A stretch of DNA of 64,000 nt from Streptococcus bovimastitidis (GCF_001885095.1 NZ_LZDD01000001.1:62001-126000), one strand, 5' to 3'; positions 47,025 to 56,863 are shown, counted from the first letter of the stretch. Notes: a model not told the origin generated them from the letters alone. A program made the numbers and translations.

Positions 47025-47701
47025 TATGAAGCTTCGCTTTCCGATTTAACGGCTTGTAAGTACTTGTAAATGGAAATTTCTGACATTTGGAAATCAAGGG
47101 CCACTTTAACAATACTTTCTTTAAAGTCAAAGAAGCCTTTTTGATAAAGTTGGCGAACCACTTCAATTTTTTGTTTGCGTTTGAGTTCATGACCGTGACG
47201 GTATTTACCATCTGTAATTTGGAAAATAATTTTCTCAATCATTTGCTCAGGCGACAAGTAGAAGTTTTCAACAATATCTTGTCGTGAATCATTTGAAAAT
47301 TGTAAGTTGAGGACCTGATTGATTTTACTTAAGCCTGTTTCAAACAACTCTTTCATTTCGAGATTATCAGACTGATCGGTATTGGTGCAGACCATACCGA
47401 TTAAGTTTTGATGCTCGTCTTTGATGAAGAATGATGACGAGTAGCAAAGCTTGTCGCTAAGCGTTTTGGTTTGATAATTGACAATAAAATCTTTTTCCAA
47501 ATAGGTTTTGTTTTTATAAACATCAAGGACAAAATCAGTTGCAGGAGAGCCAATTTGGCGACCAGAAAAATTGTTTTTGATATAGACAACAGAATGTTCA
47601 AAACCCTTGGTCAAATCATGTAAGACAATTTCCGTTTTTGACCCCATGATGGCTCCGATAAAGTCAACAATAACAACATATTTTTCAATTTTTGGGTGCA
47701 T
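47024..47701 (-). CDS. YheO-type PAS/helix-turn-helix transcriptional regulator
   Basis: 225-residue protein: N-terminal YheO-like PAS domain (about 5-115; VDFIGAIMGSKTEIVLHDLT) and a C-terminal DNA-binding domain (about 150-215; KIEVVRQLYQKGFFDFKESIVKVALDFQMSEISIYKYL region). Start at 47701 has AAGGAG seven bases upstream; an upstream extension lacks an RBS. It is 25 bp downstream of pepD on the same strand, so it may be co-transcribed with it and control the pepD and divergent yfcC genes. The reading frame is intact while both neighbours are broken. Confidence 0.82.
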   Translation of the reverse strand: MHPKIEKYVVIVDFIGAIMGSKTEIVLHDLTKGFEHSVVYIKNNFSGRQIGSPATDFVLDVYKNKTYLEKDFIVNYQTKTLSDKLCYSSSFFIKDEHQNLIGMVCTNTDQSDNLEMKELFETGLSKINQVLNLQFSNDSRQDIVENFYLSPEQMIEKIIFQITDGKYRHGHELKRKQKIEVVRQLYQKGFFDFKESIVKVALDFQMSEISIYKYLQAVKSESEAS

Positions 47702-47726
47702 AGTTCTCCTTACCTCTGGCATTTTT

Positions 47727-49164
47727 TTAATTCATACTTTCAAGTAAATTTAAGGTAAACTGCCAAATTCTTTCAGCTGAGGCAATATCTAATTTTTCAT
47801 CTGCAGTATGAACGTCATATAAATTAGGACCATAACTAATCATATCACATTTTGGTAAAATTTTCTTCAACATACCACATTCTAATCCAGCATGAATAGC
47901 ATCATATGTTGCTTCTTCATTAAAGGTTTCTTGATGCACTCTTAAGCAGAGGTCTCTAAGAGGGCTATTTGGTTCGAAGTGCCATCCAGAATAAAAGTCA
48001 GATTGCTCAAAACCACAGCCAACAAATTGCGCAATATAAGCTAATTTAGCAGAAAGGTTTGTTAAATTTGACTCTACTGAAGACCGTAAGGAAGTGATTA
48101 ATTGGAAACTATCGTCATTTTCAAGCATGATAGCATTATTTAATGACGTTTGGACTAAGCCTTTGACATCAGGTGACATGGTTTGGACACCATCAGGGAG
48201 TACCATGAAGAAAGCAATCAATTTTTCAGTCAGTGCTTTTGTATAAGCTTGTAATTCCTCATCTTGTTCAGCTGCAGAAAAGAAGACGCTTAAGTCTGGA
48301 TCAACACTTTCAAATTCAACTTTCAAATCTTTAAGCATCAGGTCAAAACTAGTTTGGGCTTTGTTTAAGTCACTGACAATGACAGTAGCAGAAGCATTGT
48401 TAGGGATAACATTATCTTTGCTACCACCTTCTAAATGGACAATATGAAGGTTTGTTTCAGCGGCCATGACATTCAAAATTCTGAAAAGAACAATATTAGC
48501 GTTAGCACGTTCTTTGATAATTTCTTGTCCAGAGTGTCCTCCTCTTAAGCCAGAGACTTCGAGATCAACTTTATAACCTTTGACATTTTCTTTTTCTAAT
48601 TGGAAAGTAAAGGTATCGGTTTCACCACCAGCACAAGAGGTTAGGAAAATACCTTCTTCTTCAGAGTCGATATTCAACAAGCGAGTGCCGGAAAGGAGGT
48701 TTGGATTCACGGCGCCCGCTCCACTCATATTCGTTTCTTCGTTTGTTGTGATGAGGCACTCTAATTTCGGATGTTTGTAGTTGCCATCCAAAATGGCTAA
48801 AATCATGGCAACAGCTATGCCGTTATCAGCCCCTAAAGTAGTACCTTTAGCTTTTAAGAAACCATCTTCAACAAACAATTTGGATAGGATCTTTTTCAAA
48901 GTCGTGGACAGTGTCTTTGGTTTTTACACAAACCATGTCCATGTGCCCTTGAATAATAACTGGCTCAGCATTTTCGTATCCTGCTGCCGCTGGTTTTTTA
49001 ATAATAATATTTAAGAGTTGGTCTTGGTGAACCTCTAAACCACGCTCATTGGCGAAATCCATTAAAAATTGTGAAACTTTTTCTTCATGTCCAGATTCCC
49101 GTGGAATTTGGTTTAATTCGTAGAACCAATGAAAAACATTTTGAGGTTCAATTGATAAAGTCAT
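47727..49164 (-). pseudogene. pepD: Aminoacyl-histidine dipeptidase (PepD, M20 family), one frameshift
   Basis: Residues for a PepD-type zinc dipeptidase are split between two frames: an N-terminal part (49164 to about 48882; FHWFYELNQIPRESGHEEKV and IIQGHMDMVC) and a C-terminal part (about 48885 to 47727; TLGADNGIAVAM, TTNEETNMSGA, VSGLRGGHSGQEI). The frames join near 48882-48883, where the coding strand reads ATCCAAATTG; removing one C restores Asp-Pro-Ile-Lys-Leu-Phe-Val-Glu. Total coding capacity, about 480 residues, equals the family length, and no other lesion was seen. It would cleave Xaa-His and other dipeptides. Either a recent pseudogene or a sequencing error. Confidence 0.85.
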
Positions 49165-49205
49165 TTAGTTGTCTCCTTTTACTTATTCTTTCTGAGATTA
49201 TACTA

Positions 49206-49234
49206 GTATTACAAAATTTATTGAGTTTGGTCAA
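49206..49234 (-). promoter_or_regulatory. Probable promoter of pepD
   Basis: On the minus strand TTGACC, 17-bp spacer and TAATAC lie about 45 bases upstream of the pepD ATG, which itself has AAAGGAG. A nearby TATAAT (49197-49202) is an alternative -10. Confidence 0.5.
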
Positions 49235-49550
49235 TTGTCTTAATAAAATAATCAAGATTAAGAACACTTTCAGATTATATATTAAATTAATCTCTAGTAA
49301 AGTGATATATAACTATTCTAGATATAGTTAGTAACTTTGTTTAAATACAAGAGTGAAGTATCTGAATATTAGTTAAATTAGCTATCAAGTGTATTGAAGC
49401 ATATTCTAAATTTTTTATGAATACAGGCTCTTAATTTATTATTATAGTCCTCAAAAATACTTACAAGGTATCTTTCCAAGATTTCTTCATTTAGATCCCA
49501 CTAAGCTCTTGTTTTGTCGCTTAATTTACTCATTGAGCGATTAAATCAAG

Positions 49551-49574
49551 TTTGTAGAGTATATACTCTACAAA
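49551..49574. promoter_or_regulatory. Perfect 24-bp palindrome, candidate operator
   Basis: TTTGTAGAGTAT followed directly by its reverse complement ATACTCTACAAA. No T run follows and there is no loop, so it is a protein-binding-type palindrome rather than a terminator. It lies between two divergent genes next to an intact regulator gene. Confidence 0.6.
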
Positions 49575-49850
49575 TGTGATGTGGAAATTGGTAAAAGGTT
49601 AGCAAATTTTCCGTTGTTTCAAGTAACGCTATAACCTTTTGTAACGAGGCTTCCTTTCAGTGACAACCAAAGAAAATTCTTTCATTCCTTATTATGTCAT
49701 ATCAAATATTCTGTAAAAAAAATTATATTTCTATTTTTTAAATTGTAATGAAGATAATTTAAATTATCTACGGAAAAAGGATAATAGTCAACATTTATTA
49801 TTATCTTTTTTATATATCGCTTCAAAAAATATAAAATGTTATAACCCATC

Positions 49851-49869
49851 TTGTGAAGCGTTTTCACAA
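49851..49869. promoter_or_regulatory. TTGTGAAGCGTTTTCACAA dyad upstream of yfcC remnant (cre-like)
   Basis: Seven-base arms TTGTGAA/TTCACAA around GCGTT, 40 bases before the yfcC start. The core TGAAAACGCT on the minus strand equals the first ten positions of the cre consensus, but the second half is one base short, so it may be a weak CcpA site. Confidence 0.45.
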
Positions 49870-49908
49870 TCATTCTTTCACAATTTTGTTTATGATTGGA
49901 GATTCTTA

Positions 49909-51430
49909 TGACTCAAGAAGCTAAAGTAAAGAAAAAAGTGGTTTTCCATCTGCTTTTATAGTTTTGTTTATCATTATGTTGTTAGCATCCGTTCTGACTT
50001 ATGTTATTCCATCAGGTGCATTTGAACGTTTAATTTACACACCAGAAACACAAAGCTTTACTAAGGTGGATGTTAACGGAGAAACAAAAGAAGTACCAGC
50101 TACACAAAAAACATTAGATAAATACCACATCACCGTTCCATTAGAAAACTTTAAAAATGGTTCTGTAAAAAAACCCGTAGCATACCACATTCTTATAGAA
50201 AAATTACTCAACGCCCTCAAAATATTATAGCAGTTTTGAGTGCAACGGTTACTGGTTTAACTGAAAGTATTGATATTATCGGATTTGTTCTTATTTTAGG
50301 GGGTAATATTGCAATTCTTAATGAAACTGGTGCATTTGCAGCAGGTATCTCTTCATTATCTCGTAAAAGTAAAGGTCATGAGTTCTTCCTGATTGTACTT
50401 GTTTCACTACTTGTTACTGCTGGTGGTACAACATTTGGCATGGCAGAGGAGTGTATTGCTTTTTACCCAATATTAATGCCAATTTTTCTAGCTGCGTGTT
50501 ATGATGCTATTGTGGGAATTTCAGCACTCTTCTTAAGCTCATCTATTGGAACAATGTTTTCAACGACTAATCCATTCTCAGTTGTCATTGCTTCAAATGC
50601 TGCAGGTATTTCTTTTTCAACTGGCTTAGGGTTTAGACTTGTTTCATTAATAATTGCTGAATTTATTACTTTGTTGTATCTATATCGTTATGCTAAAAAA
50701 AGTTAAGCTTAATCCAAGTAAATCACTTGTAGCGGATATGATGCCAGACATTAAAGAGCATTTCTTGAAAGATTATAATCCAGACTTAGAAATTCCATTT
50801 GACTGGCGTCCTATTTTAATGTTACGTGTCTTTGCAGCTGGTTTTCCTATTCTTATATGGGGTGTATCAGTTGGTGGATGGTGGTTTGAACAGTTGACCA
50901 CTCTTTTCTTAGGAATTGGTATAATCAATATGGCCTTATCGAATCTTGGAGAGAAAAAAGCCATTTCTGTCTTTATTGATGGAGCTGCTAGTTTAGTTGG
51001 TGTTGGTTTAACTATTGCTGTGGCTCGTGGAACTAACATTATCATGGATGGTGGAGCAATTTCTGATACGATTTTGAACGAAGTGTCAGGTTTAATTGCT
51101 AACGTTAATGGCGTTCTATTTTCATCAGTACAAATGATTTTGTTCTCATTCTTGGGAATTTTCATTCCATCATCTTCGGGTCTTGCAACACTTTCTATGC
51201 CAATTGTTGCACCACTTGCTGATGTTGTAAATGTTGGGCGAGAAGTAGTTGTTTCTGCTTACAACCAAGGTCAAGGATGGATTGCATTTATTACTCCAAC
51301 TGGTCTGATTAAGGTAACTTTTGAATTAGTCGGCATTACTTTTGATTGTTGGTTCAAGTTTGTATGGCCATTAATGATAATTATCGGCATTTTTACTTTG
51401 ATAATGTTTGGTTTAATGGTTGTCATTTAA
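49909..51430 (+). pseudogene. YfcC-family transporter (ArcD paralogue), three frameshifts
   Basis: ATG at 49909 with GGAG upstream starts MTQEAKVKKK, but the frame is lost at a run of six A near 49935 (seven would restore KSGFPSAFIVLFIIM). The second segment (SAFIVLF to PVAYH) shifts again around 50180-50200, continuing as RKITQRPQNIIAVLSATVTGL. The third shift is at a run of seven A near 50694, after which KVKLNPSKSLVADMMPDI continues to 51430. Joined, the segments make a full-length transporter of about 505 residues resembling ArcD at 3493-4989. Two of the three lesions are single-base changes in A tracts. Confidence 0.88.
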
Positions 51431-51431
51431 A

Positions 51432-51768
51432 ATAAACATCTAAAGAAAGAGAATACTCTAAAATGTAAAATCTCTATCAGTTTTCTGTATTGTACGGGAG
51501 ACTGGTCGCCTATTCTCTGTTGAATTCTAGTTTCATTATAAAATGTTTGCTATACTATCTATGTTGTATTTTCTCCTTTCATGGAGATAAAAGGTTTCAG
51601 TCTTTAGGACGGAGTGAAACGATTCAATACAGGTGTTATCTGAAGGTGTCCCTTTTCGGGACATAGAGCGGATAATGCCTTTTTTCGTACAAGCTTGGTA
51701 GTAAGTCTTAGATGTATATACTGAGCCTTGTTCGCTGTGTAAGCTTACCCTATTAGGCAATTCTATGA
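51432..51768 (-). mobile_element. IS3-family transposase (OrfB) 3' remnant
   Basis: Minus-strand frame 51760-51536 encodes SLHSEQGSVYTSKTYYQAC, GIIRSMSRKGTPSDNTCIESFHSVLK, a typical rve integrase core of IS3-family OrfB. After a frameshift near 51540 the end continues as FYNETRIQQRIGDQSPVQYRKL. The N-terminal half, OrfA and the left end are missing; the fragment is joined at about 51768 to another IS remnant. Confidence 0.85.
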
Positions 51769-51774
51769 ATCGGT

Positions 51775-52660
51775 TACACTAAACTAGACAGAAATTATTA
51801 AGCGTTCTATACTAAAGATAACAGGAGAAAAAGTATGTCTAGAAACCTACGTCGCCACTTCACAAGGCTGGTATGAAACGAAGTGAGCTGATCAAAGAAT
51901 ATGAGTTGACCCCTTCAACTTTCGATAAGTGGGTTCCTCAGGAAAAAACAACTGGTTCATTTAAAACCGTTGATAATATTACAGGTGAACAAGATGAGCT
52001 GATTGAACTCCGAAAGCACAACAAAGATCATAAAATGCAGTGAGATATCCTAAAGCAAGCGGCAGTGATTATGGCACGAAAAGACAAGTAATCACTGCTA
52101 ACAAGAATATGTATATCATTGTAGCTATGTGTCGTTAGCTGAAGATTCCACCCTCTAGCTATTACTATAAAGCCGTAGAACCAGTATCCGAGGCAGTTCT
52201 CAAGGGCAACCATCATTAAAAGTATTTTCCTTGAGAGTAAATCAAGATATGGCACTCGTAAAATCAAGAAAGGCATGGAAATCGATGGTGTTAGGATTTC
52301 ACTCCGACGGATTCGTCGTATCATGGAGCGACTCAACCTGGTTTTCGTCTATCAGAAGGCGGCCTTTATACCTTACTCTACAGGTAAGTTAGATAGACAA
52401 TTCAACCCAGAAAAGCTACTGGAAGCTCTAATAACGGACTTGATTTATGTTCCTGTAGCTGAGAGCACCTATCGTGCTTTCAAGATTGAATTTGTCAACC
52501 AAGAAACTTTCCATTCACTGGAAGAATAAATCTTCAAAATGTAATATTATATCCACTGGTGGAATTATCTTCGCATTCATGGCAGTCTGAACTACCAGAC
52601 ACACATGAACAAAACATTAATTGCCTATGAAAAACACTTTATAAATTTTGTACAGAAATC
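51775..52660 (+). mobile_element. Degenerate IS3-family element (OrfA and OrfB pieces)
   Basis: Plus-strand remnant. ATG 51835 with CAGGAG RBS opens OrfA but a frameshift occurs within 15 codons; pieces SELIKEYELTPSTFDKWV, QDELIELRKHN and DILKQAAVIMARKDK (stop 52091) are the OrfA helix-turn-helix and leucine-zipper region. OrfB pieces follow: IPPSSYYYKA, GVRISLRRIRRIMERLNLV, LDRQFNPEKLLEALITDLIYVPVA and, after a large deletion, WWNYLRIHGSLNYQT. Many stops and frameshifts: inactive. The ends share an ACAGAAAT motif (51788-51795; 52652-52659), perhaps part of the terminal repeats. Confidence 0.82.
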
Positions 52661-52689
52661 TGTCGCCTTTCCAAAAGCAATCTTTAAGG

Positions 52690-52926
52690 CCTCCATAATA
52701 CCTAAGACTTATATCACTAATGTTCTCGAAATTTCCCTATTCTAACGCCAAGCTAGAAACTACTAACAATCTTAATAAAGTCATTAAGCGTAACGCTTTT
52801 GGATTTCGGAACTTTGAAAACTTTAAAAAGCGTATTTTGATTGCTTTGAACATTAAAAAGAGAATATCAATTTGATACTCCCTAGAACTTAGCTTTTCAT
52901 CCACCTACTACAGTTGACAAAGTGCC
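52690..52926 (+). mobile_element. ISL3-family transposase 3' end with right inverted repeat
   Basis: The frame TAT at 52738 onward reads YSNAKLETTNNLNKVIKRNAFGFRNFENFKKRI in segments, the conserved C-terminus of IS1167/IS1193-like ISL3 transposases, ending at a TGA about 52876. The sequence 52902-52926 (minus strand GGCACTTTGTCAACTGTAGT...) matches the terminal repeat typical of streptococcal ISL3 elements, which begin GGCTCTTTGTCAACTGTAGT. The rest of the element is absent; the left limit is approximate. Confidence 0.82.
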
Positions 52927-52966
52927 AAAAAATAGAGCCTCACCAAAAGTGGAACTCTATTTTTAT
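52927..52966. terminator. Bidirectional terminator downstream of DUF1827 gene
   Basis: AAAAATAGAG (52928-52937) pairs with CTCTATTTTT (52955-52964), with a short inner CAC/GTG pairing; A and T runs on both sides. On the minus strand it ends the DUF1827/Nudix transcript; it begins one base after the ISL3 repeat. Confidence 0.75.
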
Positions 52967-53000
52967 ATCTGAGAAATCTTTTTGTCTCAATCTCTCAAAT

Positions 53001-53303
53001 TTATTCTTTAATTTGGAATGACATTTCAATGAGATTATTGGTGTGAAGGGTTTTGGATTTACCTGGAACAATGTGTTCAGGATTAATTTTCCGCTTGAGG
53101 AAAAACTGACGGATAGCATCTAACTCTTCGTCTTTTATGGCACGGTATTTATTGGAAATCAACAGTTCATAGTGGGTTGCTGCTTTTGTAAAAATGACAT
53201 CAGTATTACCTGCAGAGTAGACCTCGACAAGTTGGGCATCTGTATTTCGTAGCTGATTCTGAACAAGTTCAGGATGACTACTAGTTGTATTGATTAGTCT
53301 CAT
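53001..53303 (-). CDS. DUF1827-family protein
   Basis: 100-residue cytoplasmic protein conserved in streptococci and lactococci: MRLINTTSSHPELVQNQL, VEVYSAGNTDVIFT and HYELLISNKYRAI are the family core. Start at 53303 has GGAGG 6 bases upstream; the TTG at 53315 is part of that RBS. Function unknown. It lies 36 bp downstream of the Nudix gene on the same strand, so the two are likely co-transcribed. Confidence 0.85.
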   Translation of the reverse strand: MRLINTTSSHPELVQNQLRNTDAQLVEVYSAGNTDVIFTKAATHYELLISNKYRAIKDEELDAIRQFFLKRKINPEHIVPGKSKTLHTNNLIEMSFQIKE

Positions 53304-53339
53304 ACTATCCTCCAAATTAAGATGAATTTATATTAACGT

Positions 53340-53786
53340 TTAATGATGATGCTTTTGCCACTCTGTCACACCCCATTTGTGGCTGCCTCTTTTAAGTTTA
53401 TCAATGGCTTCTTCGACAGGGAACCAAGCTAATTGATTAAAATCTTCAAGCGGTTTATCCTCAATTTCATATGAAGTTACTTCATAGAGATAGGCGGGGT
53501 TGTAATAATAAGTGTCACGATGACGAGAGTAGAAGTACTCATCGGCTTGACCGTAGTAATAACCGATTTTTGCAGAAAAGCCAAGTTCTTCAATTAACTC
53601 CCGTTCTAAGGCAGTCATATGATCTTCACCTTCCTCGATTTCACCGCCAGGTAGAAACCAAGCACCATTTGGAGCTTGGACCAAAATGATTTGGTCAGCT
53701 TCTTTATTTGGAATGATGGCATAGACGCCATATCGAGACTGATAGTCTTGGTCATTCTTTTTTTCGCCGAAAATTGGAACTGTCAT
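53340..53786 (-). CDS. Nudix hydrolase
   Basis: 148 residues with a complete Nudix box: GGEIEEGEDHMTALERELIEELGF (about residues 47-70), matching G-x5-E-x7-R-E-U-x-E-E-x-G-U. It hydrolyses a nucleoside diphosphate linked to another moiety; the substrate (for example oxidised dNTP or ADP-sugar) cannot be told from sequence. The C-terminus is His-rich (WQKHHH). GGAGG RBS on the minus strand. Downstream of clpE in the same direction. Confidence 0.9.
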   Translation of the reverse strand: MTVPIFGEKKNDQDYQSRYGVYAIIPNKEADQIILVQAPNGAWFLPGGEIEEGEDHMTALERELIEELGFSAKIGYYYGQADEYFYSRHRDTYYYNPAYLYEVTSYEIEDKPLEDFNQLAWFPVEEAIDKLKRGSHKWGVTEWQKHHH

Positions 53787-53869
53787 AAGCCCCCTCCTTT
53801 AATCTATTATACTAAAAATTTGCTGAATAATCTTATAAAAATTTGTATTTTTTAGAAAAAAATGACATA

Positions 53870-53903
53870 AAAGAAGAAGAAAAGAGTGCTTATAGCACTC
53901 TTT
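53870..53903 (-). terminator. Terminator of clpE
   Basis: Perfect 10-bp stem AAAGAGTGCT/AGCACTCTTT with three-base loop, followed on the minus strand by a T/C-rich run. Confidence 0.7.
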
Positions 53904-53908
53904 GTAAA

Positions 53909-56197
53909 CTATTCAATGACTTCAGTCACATTTTGTTTTTTCTCGGTTTTTTTAGCTGACTTGATGACAATTTTGCCATTTGAGGACATCATGGCTTTTA
54001 AGTCTTTTTCTGTTGGATTATCCAGATAATAATCAGTGATAGCATCTTCGATGTGTTCTTGGATGGTACGTCTTAATGGACGAGCACCCATTTTTGGATC
54101 ATACCCAAGATCAACCAATTTTTCTTTGACTTTTGCTGTGACGTCAAGGTGGATATTATTATGAGCTAGGCGCTTATTGACATCATCCAACATTAAATCA
54201 ACAATTTGAAGCAAGTTGTCTTTGCTTAAAGCTTGGAATTCGATAATGCCATCAAAACGGTTCATAAATTCTGGACTAAAGAAGTTGCTTAATTCTCCTA
54301 GGACAGAATTGGTACGACCTTCCCTGGCAGCTCCGAAACCAACTGAAGCTTCAACTTTACCAGTTCCAGCATTTGAAGTCATAATGATAATGGTATCCTT
54401 GAAACTTACAGTGCGGCCTTGGCCATCAGTTAAGCGACCATCGTCCAGAACTTGTAAGAACATGTGCATGACATCAGGATGGGCTTTTTCCACCTCATCT
54501 AAAAGTATTAGAGAGTAGGGATTTCGTCTTACTTTTTCAGTTAATTGACCAGCTTCCTCATAACCAACATAGCCTGGAGGGGCACCAACTAATTTAGCAA
54601 CAGCATGTTTCTCCATGTATTCGGACATATCAAAACGGATCATATTATCAGCTGAACCAAAGAGTTCAAGAGCTAATTGTTTAGATAATTCTGTCTTACC
54701 AACACCAGTTGGACCAACAAAAAGGAAAGAACCAATAGGCCGGTTTGGACTACCTAGACCAACACGATTTCTTCGGATAGCTTTAGCAATTTTATCTACA
54801 GCATCATCCTGACCAATAACATGGGCTTTTAAATCAGCTGCCAGATTCACCAATTGTGATTGTTCTTTCTCTTTTAAATCACCCACTGGAATATTGGTTT
54901 TTTGCTCAACGATGGCCTCAATGGTTTTTTCAGTGATGATTGGAATATCTTGCTCATCTACTTTTTGTTTTTGCATTTCCTTATATTTGGCGATTTGGTC
55001 GCGGAAATAAGCTGCGCGTTCGAAATCTTCATCACGAGTGGCTTGCGCTTTTAAATTTTCGGCTTCCACTAATCGTTGATCAATTTCTTTAGGGTCAACA
55101 AAGTTTAGGGTCAAATTCATTTTTGAACCCGCTTCATCAAGTAAGTCAATCGCTTTGTCCGGTAAGAATCGATCTTGAATATAACGGTTGGACAAGTTTG
55201 CGGCTGCTTCTATAGCATCTTGACTATATTTAACATGGTGATAGTCTTGGTATTTACCTTGGATACCTTTTAGAATTGTAATGGTTTCTTCGACAGATGG
55301 CTCATCCACCTTAACCGGCTGCATCCGGCGTTCGAGTGCGGCATCTTTTTCAATAATCCGGTACTCTTTAAGAGTAGTAGCACCAACCAATTGTAATTCG
55401 CCACGAGCTAAGGCTGGTTTTAAGATATTACCAGCATCCATATTACCATCACCAGCGCTACCGGCACCAACAATTTCATGGATTTCATCAATAAAGAGAA
55501 TAACATCTTGACGATTGCGAATCTCTTCCATCAATTTTTGCATCCGCTCTTCAAATTGACCACGGATACCAGTACCTTGGACCAGACTAACCACATCTAA
55601 ACGGATAACTTGTTTATGTTGCAATTTATGAGGAACATCGCCGTCCACAATTTTTTGAGCAAGGCCTTCAACAACGGCTGTTTTACCAACACCTGGCTCA
55701 CCAATAAGGACGGGATTATTTTTGGTACGACGGTTTAAGATTTCAATGACACGAATGATTTCTTCATCTCGACCAATAACGGGATCAATGTCGCCACGAC
55801 GTGCGATATCAGTAACATTAATACCGAATTCTTCTAGAAGTCCTGGTTCTCTTTGAGCAGAATGTGGATTTGCTCCAGGTCTTGCAGCTTGTCCATTTTG
55901 GTGATTGTTACCACCATTGCCCCCTCCTTGGCCCCCTGCCTGTGTAGGAGGCGTATTTGGTAATTGACCAAAGGCTCTAAAATTATTGAGATCTCCGAAG
56001 AAATCATCAAAGAATGGATTGAGTGAATCTCTTTGTTCTTGCGATTTAGAATGCATTCCTCCTAAAATTGGATTATTTGCATCAGTTTTCATGATTTGAT
56101 AGCAATTTTGACAAAGATCTATCTGTCTTTTTTTGCCATTCACATTTGTATATAAGTGAATAGACGCTTCATTTAATTTACAATTTTGACAAAGCAT
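53909..56197 (-). CDS. clpE: ATP-dependent Clp protease ATP-binding subunit ClpE
   Basis: 762-residue HSP100 unfoldase. N-terminal treble-clef zinc finger with Cys3, Cys6, Cys29 and Cys32, then a Gly/Asn/Gln-rich linker (about 80-115); first AAA+ domain with Walker A GEPGVGKT near 166, a UVR domain ([20 protein letters not shown]) and a second AAA+ domain with GPTGVGKT near 475. Works with ClpP in protein quality control and turnover of CtsR. GGGAGG RBS. The promoter carries a CtsR box, so it is a heat-shock gene. Confidence 0.97.
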   Translation of the reverse strand: MLCQNCKLNEASIHLYTNVNGKKRQIDLCQNCYQIMKTDANNPILGGMHSKSQEQRDSLNPFFDDFFGDLNNFRAFGQLPNTPPTQAGGQGGGNGGNNHQNGQAARPGANPHSAQREPGLLEEFGINVTDIARRGDIDPVIGRDEEIIRVIEILNRRTKNNPVLIGEPGVGKTAVVEGLAQKIVDGDVPHKLQHKQVIRLDVVSLVQGTGIRGQFEERMQKLMEEIRNRQDVILFIDEIHEIVGAGSAGDGNMDAGNILKPALARGELQLVGATTLKEYRIIEKDAALERRMQPVKVDEPSVEETITILKGIQGKYQDYHHVKYSQDAIEAAANLSNRYIQDRFLPDKAIDLLDEAGSKMNLTLNFVDPKEIDQRLVEAENLKAQATRDEDFERAAYFRDQIAKYKEMQKQKVDEQDIPIITEKTIEAIVEQKTNIPVGDLKEKEQSQLVNLAADLKAHVIGQDDAVDKIAKAIRRNRVGLGSPNRPIGSFLFVGPTGVGKTELSKQLALELFGSADNMIRFDMSEYMEKHAVAKLVGAPPGYVGYEEAGQLTEKVRRNPYSLILLDEVEKAHPDVMHMFLQVLDDGRLTDGQGRTVSFKDTIIIMTSNAGTGKVEASVGFGAAREGRTNSVLGELSNFFSPEFMNRFDGIIEFQALSKDNLLQIVDLMLDDVNKRLAHNNIHLDVTAKVKEKLVDLGYDPKMGARPLRRTIQEHIEDAITDYYLDNPTEKDLKAMMSSNGKIVIKSAKKTEKKQNVTEVIE

Positions 56198-56237
56198 AAG
56201 TTACCTCCCGGGGCAAAGAATAAAAAGGGAACCATTT

Positions 56238-56254
56238 AGTCAATAATGGTCAAA
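56238..56254. promoter_or_regulatory. CtsR operator of clpE
   Basis: AGTCAATAATGGTCAAA matches the CtsR heptad repeat RGTCAAANANRGTCAAA at all but one position. It lies just downstream of the clpE -10, so bound CtsR would block initiation or early elongation. Confidence 0.9.
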
Positions 56255-56266
56255 CTTTATAGTCAT

Positions 56267-56294
56267 ATTATAGCACCCTTGATATGGAAATCAA
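56267..56294 (-). promoter_or_regulatory. clpE promoter
   Basis: Minus strand: TTGATT (56294-56289), 16-bp spacer ending TGC, TATAAT (56272-56267); an extended -10 with near-consensus -35. The CtsR box follows 12 bases downstream. Confidence 0.85.
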
Positions 56295-56435
56295 GTAAAA
56301 AGTTCAAAAATTAGCACTTACTAGATAAGAGTGATAAAAATAGTCTAACGATTATCCTTTCAGTCACTTTACATGAAAATGACTGTGAAAAAACAAATAA
56401 AAATGGTCCTTTTTGTGTTGGTTTACTTATTTTTA

Positions 56436-56444
56436 TGTTAAAAT
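56436..56444 (+). promoter_or_regulatory. Extended -10 promoter of the DUF1797 gene
   Basis: TGTTAAAAT (TGn plus TAAAAT) 33 bases before the ATG; TTGGTT at 56418 is a possible -35 with a short 15-bp spacer. Confidence 0.5.
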
Positions 56445-56477
56445 ATAGGGGATAATAAAACGAATAGGAGAAAAGAA

Positions 56478-56708
56478 ATGGAATCACATTTAGTGAGAAT
56501 CATTAATCGTCTTGAATTAATGGTCAATGATGGTGGAAATTTAAAAAGAAATTTTGAACGTGAAGGTGTAGTTGTTGCTGAAGTTTCATTTTCAAATGAT
56601 CCTGACAATGGTCCTGTATTCACATTACGTGATGTTGAAGCACGTGAATCATATTCATTTGATAGCATTGACTTAATTGCTATGGAAATCTACGACTTAT
56701 TATATTAA
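56478..56708 (+). CDS. DUF1797-family (YkuJ-like) protein
   Basis: 76-residue cytoplasmic protein: MESHLVRIINRLELMVND, followed by EGVVVAEVSFSN and a C-terminal SYSFDSIDLIAMEIYDLL. These match the DUF1797/YkuJ family of small proteins in Firmicutes; structure known, function not. AGGAG RBS. Monocistronic with its own promoter and terminator, divergent from clpE. Confidence 0.85.
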   Translation: MESHLVRIINRLELMVNDGGNLKRNFEREGVVVAEVSFSNDPDNGPVFTLRDVEARESYSFDSIDLIAMEIYDLLY

Positions 56709-56731
56709 TAATTTGTCCTTAAACTATTTTT

Positions 56732-56763
56732 AAAAAAGCTTACGTTTAGTGAGTTTTTTTTTT
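56732..56763 (+). terminator. Terminator after the DUF1797 gene
   Basis: AAAAAGCTTAC with GTGAGTTTTT (one bulge, one G-U pair), then a long T run. Confidence 0.7.
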
Positions 56764-56793
56764 GCTTAAAATTTAAAAAATGGAAAATCATCA

Positions 56794-56822
56794 TTGTATT
56801 TTTATTCATTGAATGTTATAAT
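56794..56822 (+). promoter_or_regulatory. Promoter of the amino-acid ABC transporter genes
   Basis: TTGTAT (56794-56799), 17-bp spacer, TATAAT (56817-56822) preceded by TGT (extended -10). Confidence 0.75.
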
Positions 56823-56863
56823 TATTTCTATTATTTTGTTTTAGAAATGAATAGAGGACTTAT

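Larger units (their letters stand above)
49165..49908. other. 744-bp divergent pepD-yfcC intergenic region
   Basis: Very AT-rich, no gene found on either strand. It holds the pepD promoter, a small dyad AACTAT/ATAGTT (49311-49329), a perfect 24-bp palindrome (49551-49574) and a 19-bp palindrome (49851-49869) just upstream of the yfcC remnant. The rest shows no recognisable feature. Confidence 0.7.
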
